From: Actinomycetes bacterium
GTDB taxonomy: Bacteria > Actinomycetota > Actinomycetes > Actinomycetales > Demequinaceae
Length of the DNA: 11,609 nucleotides
NCBI GenBank assembly: GCA_023432235.1
Contig: JAEYUX010000044.1
Location: 1 to 11,609, forward strand
Reading direction: 5' to 3'
The number at the start of each line of letters is the position of its first letter. The first letter of the stretch is position 1. Positions 1 to 6,794 of this stretch are shown here, piece by piece. Made by a program: the position numbers and the translations under genes. The notes below the pieces were generated by a model that did no database searches, had not been told where the DNA came from, and saw only the letters and a list, made by a program, of their open reading frames with translations.

Positions 1-795
1 CTCCGAGACATGGGGATGGTGAACTTCTCCGAGCCCTTCAGTGCATTGCTCAACCAGGGCATGGTGCAAATGAACGGTTCCGCGATGTCGAAGTCGCGTG
101 GCAACATCGTGCGTTTGTCTGAGCAACTTGACGAATTCGGTGTGGACGCCGTTCGTCTCACGATGTCGTTCGCGGGGCCGCCGGAAGACGACATCGACTG
201 GGCGGACGTCTCGCCTGCCGGCAGCGCGAAGTTCCTTGCGCGCGCGTGGCGGCTTGCGCGTGACGTGACCTCGGAGCCTGGAGTGGATCCAGCGTCGGGC
301 GATGCCGCCTTGCGCTCCGTCACCCACCGCACCCTCGCCGAGACGGCGGAACTGATCGAATCCTTCCGCTTCAACGTGGTGGTCGCGAGGGTCATGGAGC
401 TCGTCAACAACACTCGCAAGGCCATTGACTCGGGAGTGGGACCGGCGGACCCGGCGGTGCGCGAGGCCACCGAAGTCGTGGCGAAGCTGCTCAGCCTTTT
501 TGCTCCCTACTGCGCGGAGGACATGTGGCACATGTTGGGTCACACCGACTTGGTCGCGCTGTCTGGGCTGCCCAAGGTTGACGAGGCGTTGCTCGTTCAG
601 GACACCGTGACATGCGTGGTCCAGGTGATGGGCAAGGTGCGTGACCGCCTTGAGGTCGCTCCCGACATCGCCGAGGACGAACTCGTGGCGCTCGCGCTGG
701 CCGCTCCCAACGTGGCCCGTCAGATTGGCGGCGCTGAGGTGCGCAAAGTGATCGCTCGGCCGCCTGGTCTCGTCAACATCGTCATCTCCCAGTAG
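1..795 (+). CDS. leuS: Leucyl-tRNA synthetase, C-terminal part (5' end outside window)
   Basis: Class I aminoacyl-tRNA synthetase that charges tRNA-Leu in the cytoplasm. Only the last 264 codons are present; the reading frame is open from base 1, so the Rossmann catalytic core, HIGH motif and editing domain lie upstream of the window. Visible are the KMSKS-loop region (bases 82-99, read as AMSKSRGN), then FGVDAVRLTMSFAGPPE and the following DIDW, which match the LeuRS segment after the KMSKS loop. A helical anticodon-binding domain follows (about codons 75-190), and then the small C-terminal domain with VVQVMGKVRDRLEV and the ending KVIARPPGLVNIVI, both characteristic of bacterial LeuRS. The first lysine of KMSKS is alanine here; the second, catalytically important lysine is kept. 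The TAG stop lies only 9 bases before the DegV-family start. Identification is secure. Confidence 0.97.
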   Translation, partial: LRDMGMVNFSEPFSALLNQGMVQMNGSAMSKSRGNIVRLSEQLDEFGVDAVRLTMSFAGPPEDDIDWADVSPAGSAKFLARAWRLARDVTSEPGVDPASGDAALRSVTHRTLAETAELIESFRFNVVVARVMELVNNTRKAIDSGVGPADPAVREATEVVAKLLSLFAPYCAEDMWHMLGHTDLVALSGLPKVDEALLVQDTVTCVVQVMGKVRDRLEVAPDIAEDELVALALAAPNVARQIGGAEVRKVIARPPGLVNIVISQ

Positions 796-798
796 CCT
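793..798 (+). promoter_or_regulatory. Candidate -10 box (TAGCCT) for leaderless DegV-family gene
   Basis: TAGCCT fits the actinobacterial -10 pattern TANNNT and ends exactly 6 bases before the ATG at 805, which would put the transcription start at or next to the start codon. It overlaps the leuS stop codon, and no Shine-Dalgarno sequence lies between the two genes. No clear -35 box was seen. This is an inference from motif and spacing. Read-through from leuS is an alternative. Confidence 0.35.
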
Positions 799-804
799 GC
801 CCGC

Positions 805-1683
805 ATGAGTGCGCGGGTTGCGGTAGCCACCGACTCCTCGGCGTGCCTGCCCGCCGACCTTGCCGCCGAGTGGGGCGTTCTCGTCATCCCGTTACAGGTG
901 ATCATCGACGATGAGGCGCGGGACGAGGGCGAAGGCATCGAGCCCGCGGACGTCGTGACGGCACTCACCGCTGGCAAACGGGTCACCACGTCGCAACCTG
1001 GCCCGGAGGCAATTGCGCGCGTCATCGCTCAGGCGGCCGACGCTGGAGCTGAGTCGCTCGTTGTGGTCACCTTGTCCGCCAAGATGTCCGGCACTGCCGG
1101 AGCTGTGGAAGCGGCCGCGGCGGCGACTGATCTCGAGGTGGTGGTGGTCGACTCGGGCACCGTGTCACTCGCGCATGGGCTGGCCGCGCTGTCCGCTGCG
1201 GCGGTCGCGCGTGCAGGAGGCACTGCGGATGAGGTGGCCGCGGAGGCTCGTCGGGCGGCACGCGCCTCCTTGTGCTTGTTCACCGTCGACACCCTTGAAT
1301 ATCTCAAGCGAGGTGGACGCGTGTCTCCAGCGGTCGCCGCCGTTGGAAATGCGCTCGGGGTGCGGCCCGTGCTCGGAGTCGTGCACGGCGCCGTTGAGCA
1401 GATCGAGCGGGTTCGCTCCTCTGCGAAGGCGCGCAAGGCGGTGCTTGAGCGCATTGCAGCGCGGGCACCCGCCCAGCGGCATCCAGTCGCCGGTTTGATG
1501 GGACTGTCCGGTGACGATGCCCTTCTCACGGAGTCCGCGCGGCAAGTCGGCACACGCGGCGACTGGCCCGTGGTGATTGCGGGACTTTCGGCGGCGCTCG
1601 CAGCCCATGCGGGCCCAGGAACCTTGGCCGCGGTGGTCGTGGACTGTCATCCCGACGTCGCGGCGGCGTTGCGCTCTCGTTAA
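805..1683 (+). CDS. DegV family fatty-acid-binding protein
   Basis: A 292-residue cytoplasmic protein of the DegV (EDD-fold) family. Characterised members such as FakB bind a fatty acid and present it to the kinase FakA for phosphorylation, so this is probably a lipid carrier; its ligand is unknown. Family landmarks are in order: DSS near the N-terminus (residues 10-12), TTSQPGP (61-67), LSAKMSGT (90-97, usually LSSKLSGT), VVDSGTVS (115-121 region) and VDTLEYLKRGGR (161-172). Length is typical. The ATG at 805 gives the expected N-terminus (a short strand leading into TDSS) and is chosen although it has no Shine-Dalgarno sequence. The gene follows leuS by 9 bases and precedes comEA by 95 bases. 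No fakA-like kinase is in the window, so the partner must be encoded elsewhere. The family is certain; the substrate is not. Confidence 0.93.
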   Translation: MSARVAVATDSSACLPADLAAEWGVLVIPLQVIIDDEARDEGEGIEPADVVTALTAGKRVTTSQPGPEAIARVIAQAADAGAESLVVVTLSAKMSGTAGAVEAAAAATDLEVVVVDSGTVSLAHGLAALSAAAVARAGGTADEVAAEARRAARASLCLFTVDTLEYLKRGGRVSPAVAAVGNALGVRPVLGVVHGAVEQIERVRSSAKARKAVLERIAARAPAQRHPVAGLMGLSGDDALLTESARQVGTRGDWPVVIAGLSAALAAHAGPGTLAAVVVDCHPDVAAALRSR

Positions 1684-1766
1684 GTTCTCGCTGTCCACAA
1701 CGCCGGGCGGCAAGGTTCGTCCACGTTCGCGTCGGCGATCGCGCGGCACGCCGTCAGCGGGTCTCT

Positions 1767-1772
1767 TAGCGT
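1767..1772 (+). promoter_or_regulatory. Candidate -10 box (TAGCGT) for leaderless comEA
   Basis: TAGCGT matches TANNNT and ends 6 bases before the ATG at 1779, the same arrangement as before the DegV-family gene. The 95-base gap between the two genes contains no Shine-Dalgarno sequence and no clear terminator. Together these suggest a promoter driving a leaderless comEA-comEC transcript. This is inferred from pattern only; no convincing -35 element was seen. Confidence 0.4.
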
Positions 1773-1778
1773 CACTGC

Positions 1779-2495
1779 ATGAGCGACGCGCAGGACGTGA
1801 AAATCCGGGTGCATGAAGCATGGCGGGCTGCGGCCACCCGCGCTTACGCGGCAGCGCATGGCGTGATCGACGCGCCGACCGATGCGCTGTCTCATGGACC
1901 GTCAAGTTCACCGACCGATGGCGAAGCGCGTCCGTGGCGGTGGGTGATGTCTGCCCGCGTGTCGGTGACTCTTGCATGCGCGCTCCTCGTGGTGGCAGCG
2001 CTGGCCCTGTGGTGGCCACGCGCTCCACACGGTGAGACGGTGCCGTTTCCATCGAGCGCCGGCACGGTGATCGCGGGTGAGGCGACTCCCATGGAACTGG
2101 AGACCGCCACTGTCACCGTTCATGTTGCCGGAGACGTCCACTCGCCGGGGCTTTATGACCTGGCAAGTGGGGCTCGCGTTGCGGAGGCGATCGAGGCGGC
2201 GGGGGGAGCCATCGATTCACACGATCTCGATCTCATCAACCTCGCCCGCCCAGTGCGCGATGGAGAGCGCATCGCCGTCGGGGTTGATGAGCTCCCCGGT
2301 GAGGCTCTTATCAATCTCAATACTGCGTCCGAGGCGGACCTCGTCACGTTGCCAGGGGTAGGGCCGGTACTCGCTGCCCGCATCGTCGCTCACCGTGAGG
2401 AGAATGGGCCGTTTACCTCGGTCGATGATCTCGATGTGGTGTCGGGTGTGGGTCCGGCCGTGCTGGCCGGACTACGTGAAGACGCGACGGTGTGA
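1779..2495 (+). CDS. comEA: ComEA family competence DNA-binding protein
   Basis: Membrane-anchored DNA receptor of the natural-transformation machinery: it binds incoming double-stranded DNA outside the membrane and hands it to the ComEC channel. The 238-residue product has a roughly 57-residue cytosolic N-terminal part, one hydrophobic transmembrane segment (about 60-78, ending in WWPR), and an acidic/proline-containing spacer. A SLBB-type domain follows (about 113-168, starting VTVHVAGDVHSPGLY). The C-terminal tandem helix-hairpin-helix module (about 178-236) carries LINLNTASEADLVTLPGVGP and a second GVGP near residue 223. This is the standard actinobacterial ComEA layout, and every part looks intact. 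The stop codon overlaps the comEC start, implying translational coupling. Whether the organism takes up DNA cannot be told from this locus, since no pilus or comF genes are present here. Confidence 0.95.
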   Translation: MSDAQDVKIRVHEAWRAAATRAYAAAHGVIDAPTDALSHGPSSSPTDGEARPWRWVMSARVSVTLACALLVVAALALWWPRAPHGETVPFPSSAGTVIAGEATPMELETATVTVHVAGDVHSPGLYDLASGARVAEAIEAAGGAIDSHDLDLINLARPVRDGERIAVGVDELPGEALINLNTASEADLVTLPGVGPVLAARIVAHREENGPFTSVDDLDVVSGVGPAVLAGLREDATV

Positions 2496-4822
2496 CGGAG
2501 CATGACGGGCGTACCTTGCCCGCCGCCGTGGTCGCGATGGTGGCATGCGCGGTGGTCGCAGGGACGGACCGGTGGGTGATCGCCGCCTGTGTCCTCGGGC
2601 TCTTCGCCAGCGCGGGCGGCGTCGCTGCATTCGTGTTGCGAGGGCGCACGCGTGTACGCGCTGGGTGCCAGATGCTCGCGACAGCGTGCCTTCTTGCCTG
2701 CGTCATCACGGGAATTGGGACAGTTCGCGCCGAACTCGCATTGCCTGCTGACGTGACGACGGCAATGGCAAGCGGAGAGCACGTGCTCGTGCGAGGTGTT
2801 GTCGTGAGCGACCCGCAATCTCGTGGTCCCGACGCATGGTCTGGTGCCGAGCGTTACTCGATCCGGCTCATGGTTGACCGCGCGTGTGCCGAGCCGTGCG
2901 CGATGCTCGGTGAGGCCCGAGCTTTGGTGGACGTCGTGACGAGCGAGGAGGTGCCGCCCATTGGCGCCGAGGTGCTTGTCACGGGCGCCGCCGGCACGTC
3001 GCGCGACCCCCGCGTCGACCTCGTCCTGTGGGACGCGACGGCAGAGGCGAGTGGTCGTACCGACCCGGTCTTGCACGCGTTTGGCGTCGCACGGGACCGC
3101 ACTCGAACCCAGTCCACCGGCCTCAATCCCGAGGTGCGTGACCTCACCACGGGGATGGTCCTCGGTGATACCCGCGCGATGGCACCCGAACTCACCGAGG
3201 CGATGCGGGTGACGAGCCTCACCCACCTCACCGCCGTGTCTGGATCTCACTTCGCGATTGTCACGCTCGCGCTTGGCGCCGTCTTAAGGACAACCGTGGC
3301 CCGCAGGTGGATACGCGCTGTCATCCTCGGCGTCGCAATGGTGAGCCTCACGATCTTTGTGGGGCCCGATCCTTCCGTACAGCGCGCTTTGACGATGGCG
3401 CTCGCGATCGCCATTGGCATCTGGTGGGGCAGGCCATCTCAGGCGCTCCCTGCGCTCGGAGTCGGCGTTCTCGTGCTGCTTGCCATTGAGCCGAATCTCG
3501 GCGCAAGCGTGGGACTCCAACTCTCCGCGATCGCCGTGACCGCGATCGTCGTATGGGCGCCGCGTCTGCGCGACATCCTGTCGCGCTGGCTCATGCGCTC
3601 CGCCGCAACCGCGATCGCTGTTCCTCTTGCTGCCTGGCTCGCATGCTGGCCGCTTCTCATCGTGCTCAATCCGGGGCTCGGTCCCTACGCGGTGCCCGCG
3701 AACCTCGTGGCGGGCCTCGCCGCATTTCCCGTCACGCTCATTGGCCTGACGGGAGCGGTACTCGGGCAGTTTTGGCCAGGCGCTGGTGAAACCGTGCTCG
3801 AGATCGCGTCCTGGTGCGCGTGGCCCGTCGTGTGGGCGGCACGGTCGTTTTCTGCCGCCCCCGGAGCGTGGTTGTCGTGGCCCGCTGGTGGGGGAGGCGT
3901 CCTGCTCGCATCGCTTGTCAGCGGCCTCATCGCTTGGGGAACGATGACCCGCCGTACACGCGTCGCGTGGCGGGCGGGGGCTGCGATCGCCGGGGTCGTT
4001 GTGTCCCTTGCCTCGCCCGTCCTCTCCGCGCAGGTGCAGGAGGGCGTACGTGATGCGGCGATCATCGTGTGCGACGTTGGCCAAGGTGACATGACGCTCG
4101 TCATGGCAGGGGATGGCCACGCGATCGTGATCGACACGGGGCCTCCGGGCGGGGCGGGCGCATCCTGTTTGCGCCGATACGGGGTGGACTCGATCCCTCT
4201 TCTCATCCTCACGCACCCCCACGCGGATCACGACGGCGCGGTGGGCGAGATTCTCGAGTCTTTCCAGGTGGATCACGTGTGGGTTTCTGCGGTGACCGCC
4301 GATCCGACACACGCCGACGCCGTGAGCGTTGCAGTGCGGCACGGGGTGCCCGTGACGGTTCCGCGGGTTGGCGATACGGCGGCCTTTGGCACGGCGCGCG
4401 TCGAGGTGATGGGGCCTAAGGAGCGCGGGTACACAACGGTCGACGAGGCCGAGCTCAATGACGCGAGCATCGTGGTGTGGGCGAGCTCGGGCGCGGCCGT
4501 CGCGCTGCTCTTGGGCGACATGGAGACGCAGGCGCAAGAGGTACTTGCTGCACGGATGCGCTCCGGAATCATTGTTGACCTCGTCAAGGTCGCTCATCAT
4601 GGTTCGCGGGTTCAATCGGAGCGCCTCGCGGCTGCGGTGACGTCTCGGGTCGCGGCCATCAGCGCAGGAAGAAACAACCCGTATGGGCATCCCCACCCAG
4701 ACACGGTTGCTCTCTACGGCCTTCGTGCCACTCATGTCCTCGCGACTTCCGCTTGTGGCGACATCGTTGTGACGAGCACCCAAAAAGTGGCGGCGGAGTG
4801 TCTGCCCTCCGTGGCAGGCTAG
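2492..4822 (+). CDS. comEC: ComEC/Rec2 family DNA-uptake channel
   Basis: Polytopic inner-membrane protein thought to pass one strand of imported DNA into the cytoplasm. The 776-residue product has the usual three parts. The N-terminal part has hydrophobic segments (about 10-80) and an OB-like DUF4131 region (about 95-185) with a nearby cysteine pair, C132 and C136. The Competence domain (about 215-485) has many membrane segments and the hallmark LTAVSGSHFAIV (246-257). The C-terminal metallo-beta-lactamase-like domain (about 522-765) has DVGQGD (528-533), HPHADHDG (575-582, the HxHxDH metal motif), LGDME (674-678), HHGS (702-705) and GHPHP (732-736). All expected metal-site motifs are present, consistent with a potential nuclease. 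The GTG start overlaps the comEA TGA by 4 bases (GTGA). The stop lies 4 bases before the holA start. Confidence 0.96.
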   Translation: MTEHDGRTLPAAVVAMVACAVVAGTDRWVIAACVLGLFASAGGVAAFVLRGRTRVRAGCQMLATACLLACVITGIGTVRAELALPADVTTAMASGEHVLVRGVVVSDPQSRGPDAWSGAERYSIRLMVDRACAEPCAMLGEARALVDVVTSEEVPPIGAEVLVTGAAGTSRDPRVDLVLWDATAEASGRTDPVLHAFGVARDRTRTQSTGLNPEVRDLTTGMVLGDTRAMAPELTEAMRVTSLTHLTAVSGSHFAIVTLALGAVLRTTVARRWIRAVILGVAMVSLTIFVGPDPSVQRALTMALAIAIGIWWGRPSQALPALGVGVLVLLAIEPNLGASVGLQLSAIAVTAIVVWAPRLRDILSRWLMRSAATAIAVPLAAWLACWPLLIVLNPGLGPYAVPANLVAGLAAFPVTLIGLTGAVLGQFWPGAGETVLEIASWCAWPVVWAARSFSAAPGAWLSWPAGGGGVLLASLVSGLIAWGTMTRRTRVAWRAGAAIAGVVVSLASPVLSAQVQEGVRDAAIIVCDVGQGDMTLVMAGDGHAIVIDTGPPGGAGASCLRRYGVDSIPLLILTHPHADHDGAVGEILESFQVDHVWVSAVTADPTHADAVSVAVRHGVPVTVPRVGDTAAFGTARVEVMGPKERGYTTVDEAELNDASIVVWASSGAAVALLLGDMETQAQEVLAARMRSGIIVDLVKVAHHGSRVQSERLAAAVTSRVAAISAGRNNPYGHPHPDTVALYGLRATHVLATSACGDIVVTSTQKVAAECLPSVAG
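4815..4820 (+). promoter_or_regulatory. Candidate -10 box (CAGGCT) for leaderless holA
   Basis: CAGGCT differs from TANNNT at the first base only and ends 6 bases before the GTG at 4827, the same spacing as the hexamers before the DegV-family gene and comEA. It lies inside the last codons of comEC. The AGGGG at 4821-4825 is too close to the start to act as a normal ribosome binding site. Weak on its own; supported only by the repeated spacing. Confidence 0.25.
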
Positions 4823-4826
4823 GGGC

Positions 4827-5828
4827 GTGCCAAAGCCAACGGGAGCAAAGACCGCCGCGCAACCATGGCATCGCGCCGCGCCTGCGCCGCTGGTCCTTGT
4901 CTCGGGTCCCGAAGAGTTGTTGGGGAATCGGGCTGTCGACCTCATCGTCTCGGCCGTCAAGAAGCGGGATCCGGAGGCCGACGTCCAACGCGTCGACGCA
5001 TCGACGTATGCCAAAGGCTCCCTGCTCTCGGCCGCAAGCCCGTCATTGTTCGGCGGTACGGCGGTCGTCGTCGTCGAACAGGCGGCGGCGATGAACGACG
5101 ATTTTCTTGCCGACGCTCTTGCCTTCACCGCCTCGCCGGACGGTGAGGCCGTGGTGATCGTTCGCCACGGCGGGGGAAATCGAGGGAAGAAGCTTCTTGA
5201 CACGATGCGCGCGGCGGCGGTCCCCGAGTTCGCCTGCCCGGCAATCACTCGCGATGCGGACCTCGTGGACTTTGTCGCCGCGGAGTTCTCGCGTGCGCGC
5301 CAGCAGGCTCACGCGGCAGCGGTCCGTGCGCTCGTTGACGCTGTCGGTTCGGACGTATCGCAGTTGGCCGCCGCATGCGCTCAGTTGACTCAAGACGTCG
5401 ATGGATCGATCGACGAGGCGACGGTTGCTCGGTATTACGGCACGCGCGTCAACGCAACAGGTTTCAATGTGGCCGACGCTGCAGTAGCGGGGGACAAGGC
5501 GCGCGCCCTCTCGCTCGTGCGGCATGCGCTGGAGACGGGTGTCGACCCTGTGCCTCTCGTTGCCGCGATGGCGGCGAAACTGCGCACATTGGCCAAAGTG
5601 GGTGCCTCACGGGGACGCGGTCTTGATCCCACGCGGGACTTGGGTATCGCCCCGTGGCAAGTCGACAAGTCTCGACGGGAACTGCGCAAGTGGGACGCGG
5701 ATCGTCTTGCCACCGCCATCGAAGTGGTGGCCGCAGCGGATCACGCCGTCAAGGGCGGTGGACGCGCTCCGGCATTCGCAGTCGAGCGTGCCGTTCGCCG
5801 CATCGCCGAACTCGCCGCTGACGAATAG
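4827..5828 (+). CDS. holA: DNA polymerase III, delta subunit
   Basis: Clamp-loader subunit that opens the beta sliding clamp during replication; it works with gamma/tau and delta-prime. The 333-residue product starts its AAA+-like module with LVLVSGPEELLGNRAVD (22-38), where a Walker A P-loop would be in true ATPases; delta characteristically lacks one. SLFGG (73-77), inside the beta-clamp-interacting region, and VVVVEQ (80-85) follow. The middle shows YYGTRVNATGFNVADA with AGDKARAL after it (203-228), typical of the delta Y-G-F-DA region. The collar domain has IAPWQVDKSRRELRKW (274-289). Length is normal. The GTG at 4827 is chosen because it sits 4 bases after comEC and gives a short N-terminal extension common in this phylum. 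A terminator-like palindrome follows the stop. Confidence 0.95.
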   Translation: MPKPTGAKTAAQPWHRAAPAPLVLVSGPEELLGNRAVDLIVSAVKKRDPEADVQRVDASTYAKGSLLSAASPSLFGGTAVVVVEQAAAMNDDFLADALAFTASPDGEAVVIVRHGGGNRGKKLLDTMRAAAVPEFACPAITRDADLVDFVAAEFSRARQQAHAAAVRALVDAVGSDVSQLAAACAQLTQDVDGSIDEATVARYYGTRVNATGFNVADAAVAGDKARALSLVRHALETGVDPVPLVAAMAAKLRTLAKVGASRGRGLDPTRDLGIAPWQVDKSRRELRKWDADRLATAIEVVAAADHAVKGGGRAPAFAVERAVRRIAELAADE

Positions 5829-5844
5829 CCCCCATCAACGCGAA

Positions 5845-5865
5845 AGGCCCCGCAATGCGGGGCCT
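5845..5865 (-). terminator. GC-rich palindrome, probable bidirectional terminator between holA and rpsT
   Basis: The arms AGGCCCCGCA (5845-5854) and TGCGGGGCCT (5856-5865) are perfect 10-base reverse complements separated by one A. In practice the stem would be about 8-9 pairs with a 3-5 base loop. Read on the minus strand, the stem follows the rpsT stop by 18 bases and is trailed by TTTCGCG, a short U-run. On the plus strand it follows the holA stop by 16 bases but lacks a U-run. It sits between convergent genes, so it can serve both. Confidence 0.8.
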
Positions 5866-5883
5866 GCCACGAGAAGAACGCGC

Positions 5884-6144
5884 TTAGAGAGCGCCCACCT
5901 GCTTGGCCAGCGCCGACTTGCGGTTAGCGGCCTGGTTGGCGTGGATGACACCCTTCGACGCAGCCTTGTCGAGCTTGGTCGTCGCGGTCTTGAGCGCAGC
6001 CTGTGCAGCAGTCTTGTCGCCAGCAGCAACGGCCTCACGAACCTTGCGCACGTGGGTCTTGAGCTCGGACTTGACGGCAACGTTACGCAGGCGCGACTTT
6101 TCGTTCGTGCCAATGCGCTTGATGTTGGACTTAATGTTTGCCAC
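5884..6144 (-). CDS. rpsT: 30S ribosomal protein S20
   Basis: Small basic 16S rRNA-binding protein of the 30S subunit body. The 86-residue product is alanine- and lysine-rich, with the family N-terminus MANIKSNIKRI, then NEKSRLRN (14-21), a helical middle, and GVIHANQAANRKSALAK (65-81) near the end. This matches bacterial S20 in sequence and length. A longer open frame continues upstream to 6204, but the correct start is the GTG at 6144. It yields the conserved ANIKS beginning and has AAGGA five bases upstream. The gene is convergent with holA and lies 80 bases downstream of the MazF-like gene on the same strand. A candidate -10 box in that gap suggests its own promoter. Confidence 0.97.
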   Translation of the reverse strand: MANIKSNIKRIGTNEKSRLRNVAVKSELKTHVRKVREAVAAGDKTAAQAALKTATTKLDKAASKGVIHANQAANRKSALAKQVGAL

Positions 6145-6149
6145 GTGAA

Positions 6150-6154
6150 TCCTT
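6150..6154 (-). promoter_or_regulatory. Ribosome binding site of rpsT (AAGGA)
   Basis: AAGGA on the minus strand lies five bases before the GTG at 6144. It decides that start over the longer open frame upstream. This is one of the few clear Shine-Dalgarno sequences in the window. Confidence 0.75.
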
Positions 6155-6203
6155 GAGTGGTGAGGTGGTCTCGTGCGTCGCGGGTGCGCGCACACGGCGA
6201 CCA

Positions 6204-6209
6204 ACTCTA
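6204..6209 (-). promoter_or_regulatory. Candidate -10 box (TAGAGT) for rpsT
   Basis: TAGAGT on the minus strand lies 15 bases past the stop of the MazF-like gene and about 60 bases before the rpsT start. It fits TANNNT and would give a 5' leader of roughly 50 bases containing the ribosome binding site. The matching -35 position is not consensus-like. The position between the genes is reasonable for a strong ribosomal-protein promoter, but the call rests on motif and place only. Confidence 0.45.
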
Positions 6210-6224
6210 CCAGCGATCTGGACC

Positions 6225-6776
6225 TTAAGCGAGCGTTTCGACTTCACGAGCGATGCGATCAAACATCTTCTTGTCGAGCACCGCGCCCTCGCGACGGACA
6301 TCATCGGGATGAACTCGGATGATTCGATCCAATCGCACTTCGCTTGGCCGCCCCCGATGATCCCATGCGCCGCTTCCCACGTCCATCCAGCGTCGGCCGG
6401 TAGAAGTTGCGGAACGCGTGTCACGGTCGTGGTCCCGTGACGTCATCATGAGCGCCAATAGCCATCCGTTGTCGCGGCCGATGAGGAGGACGGGACGATC
6501 TTTGCCTCGGCGATGGTCGTCCTCAAAAGGCACCCATGTCCACACGACCTCGCCTGGATCAGGCTCACCGTCAAGATGGGGCGAATACACAGGACGAATC
6601 CGGCCCGTGTAGTCGCCCGGGTAGTAGCGGCGGTTCGGTGAGCGATCGCTTCGCGAGGTTCGTCGAGACGGACGTCGATCACCCGGCCGCTTCGATCGAG
6701 TCGAGGCGTGCGAGCGGGCGAGCATCGCTGCCGTGACCGCGGCAGCGGCGGCAAGTCCCACATAGCCTGGTTCCAC
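6225..6776 (-). CDS. Membrane-anchored PemK/MazF-like (type II toxin fold) protein, no visible antitoxin
   Basis: MazF/PemK proteins are usually sequence-specific mRNA interferases. Here 183 residues carry a hydrophobic N-terminal segment (about 5-20, VGLAAAAAVTAAMLA), then a very arginine/serine-rich linker (21-50). A C-terminal MazF-like domain follows (about 73-180). GEVVWTWVPFEDD (75-87) and GKDRPVLLIG (91-100) align with the MazF GDV and RPV strands. R94 and T112 fall where MazF catalytic Arg and Thr are expected, and VRLDRIIRVHPDDV (147-160) matches the later strand-helix. The GTG at 6776 lacks a Shine-Dalgarno sequence, and a start at codon 6 is possible. The gene begins 18 bases after the PAS-GGDEF-EAL stop and no small antitoxin gene is next to it. 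The fold is well supported. RNase activity, membrane insertion and a toxin role are inferences; a housekeeping role is equally possible. Confidence 0.82.
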   Translation of the reverse strand: MEPGYVGLAAAAAVTAAMLARSHASTRSKRPGDRRPSRRTSRSDRSPNRRYYPGDYTGRIRPVYSPHLDGEPDPGEVVWTWVPFEDDHRRGKDRPVLLIGRDNGWLLALMMTSRDHDRDTRSATSTGRRWMDVGSGAWDHRGRPSEVRLDRIIRVHPDDVRREGAVLDKKMFDRIAREVETLA

Positions 6777-6783
6777 GAGGACG

Positions 6784-6789
6784 ATTGTG
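6784..6789 (-). promoter_or_regulatory. Possible -10 box (CACAAT) for the MazF-like gene
   Basis: CACAAT on the minus strand matches four positions of TATAAT, including the second A and last T. It ends 7 bases before the GTG at 6776, the spacing of a leaderless start. It lies in the 18-base gap after the PAS-GGDEF-EAL stop. Co-transcription from upstream is equally plausible. Confidence 0.22.
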
Positions 6790-6794
6790 CCGGG

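Noticed and set aside
1684..1778. Terminator or small RNA in the gap between the DegV-family gene and comEA
   Set aside because: No stable stem followed by a U-run was found in this 95-base gap. It is better explained as a promoter region.
1165..2052. 295-codon minus-strand open frame across the DegV-family gene and comEA
   Set aside because: It is antisense to two recognised genes, with no motif and biased Arg/His/Pro content.
2390..3250. 286-codon minus-strand open frame opposite comEC
   Set aside because: It is the mirror of comEC coding sequence without recognisable protein features.
3284..5248. 654-codon minus-strand open frame across comEC and holA
   Set aside because: It lies fully antisense to two well-recognised genes. 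Its product is rich in Arg, His and Ala with no recognisable motif, as expected from the mirror of GC-rich coding sequence.
6145..6204. 20-codon N-terminal extension of rpsT
   Set aside because: S20 conservation begins at ANIKS, and a clear AAGGA precedes the GTG at 6144. The extension would also cover the leader and the -10 box.
6225..6776. Complete toxin-antitoxin module
   Set aside because: Only the MazF-like partner is visible. The upstream neighbour is a large PAS-GGDEF-EAL enzyme and the downstream neighbour is rpsT, so no antitoxin candidate can be supported.
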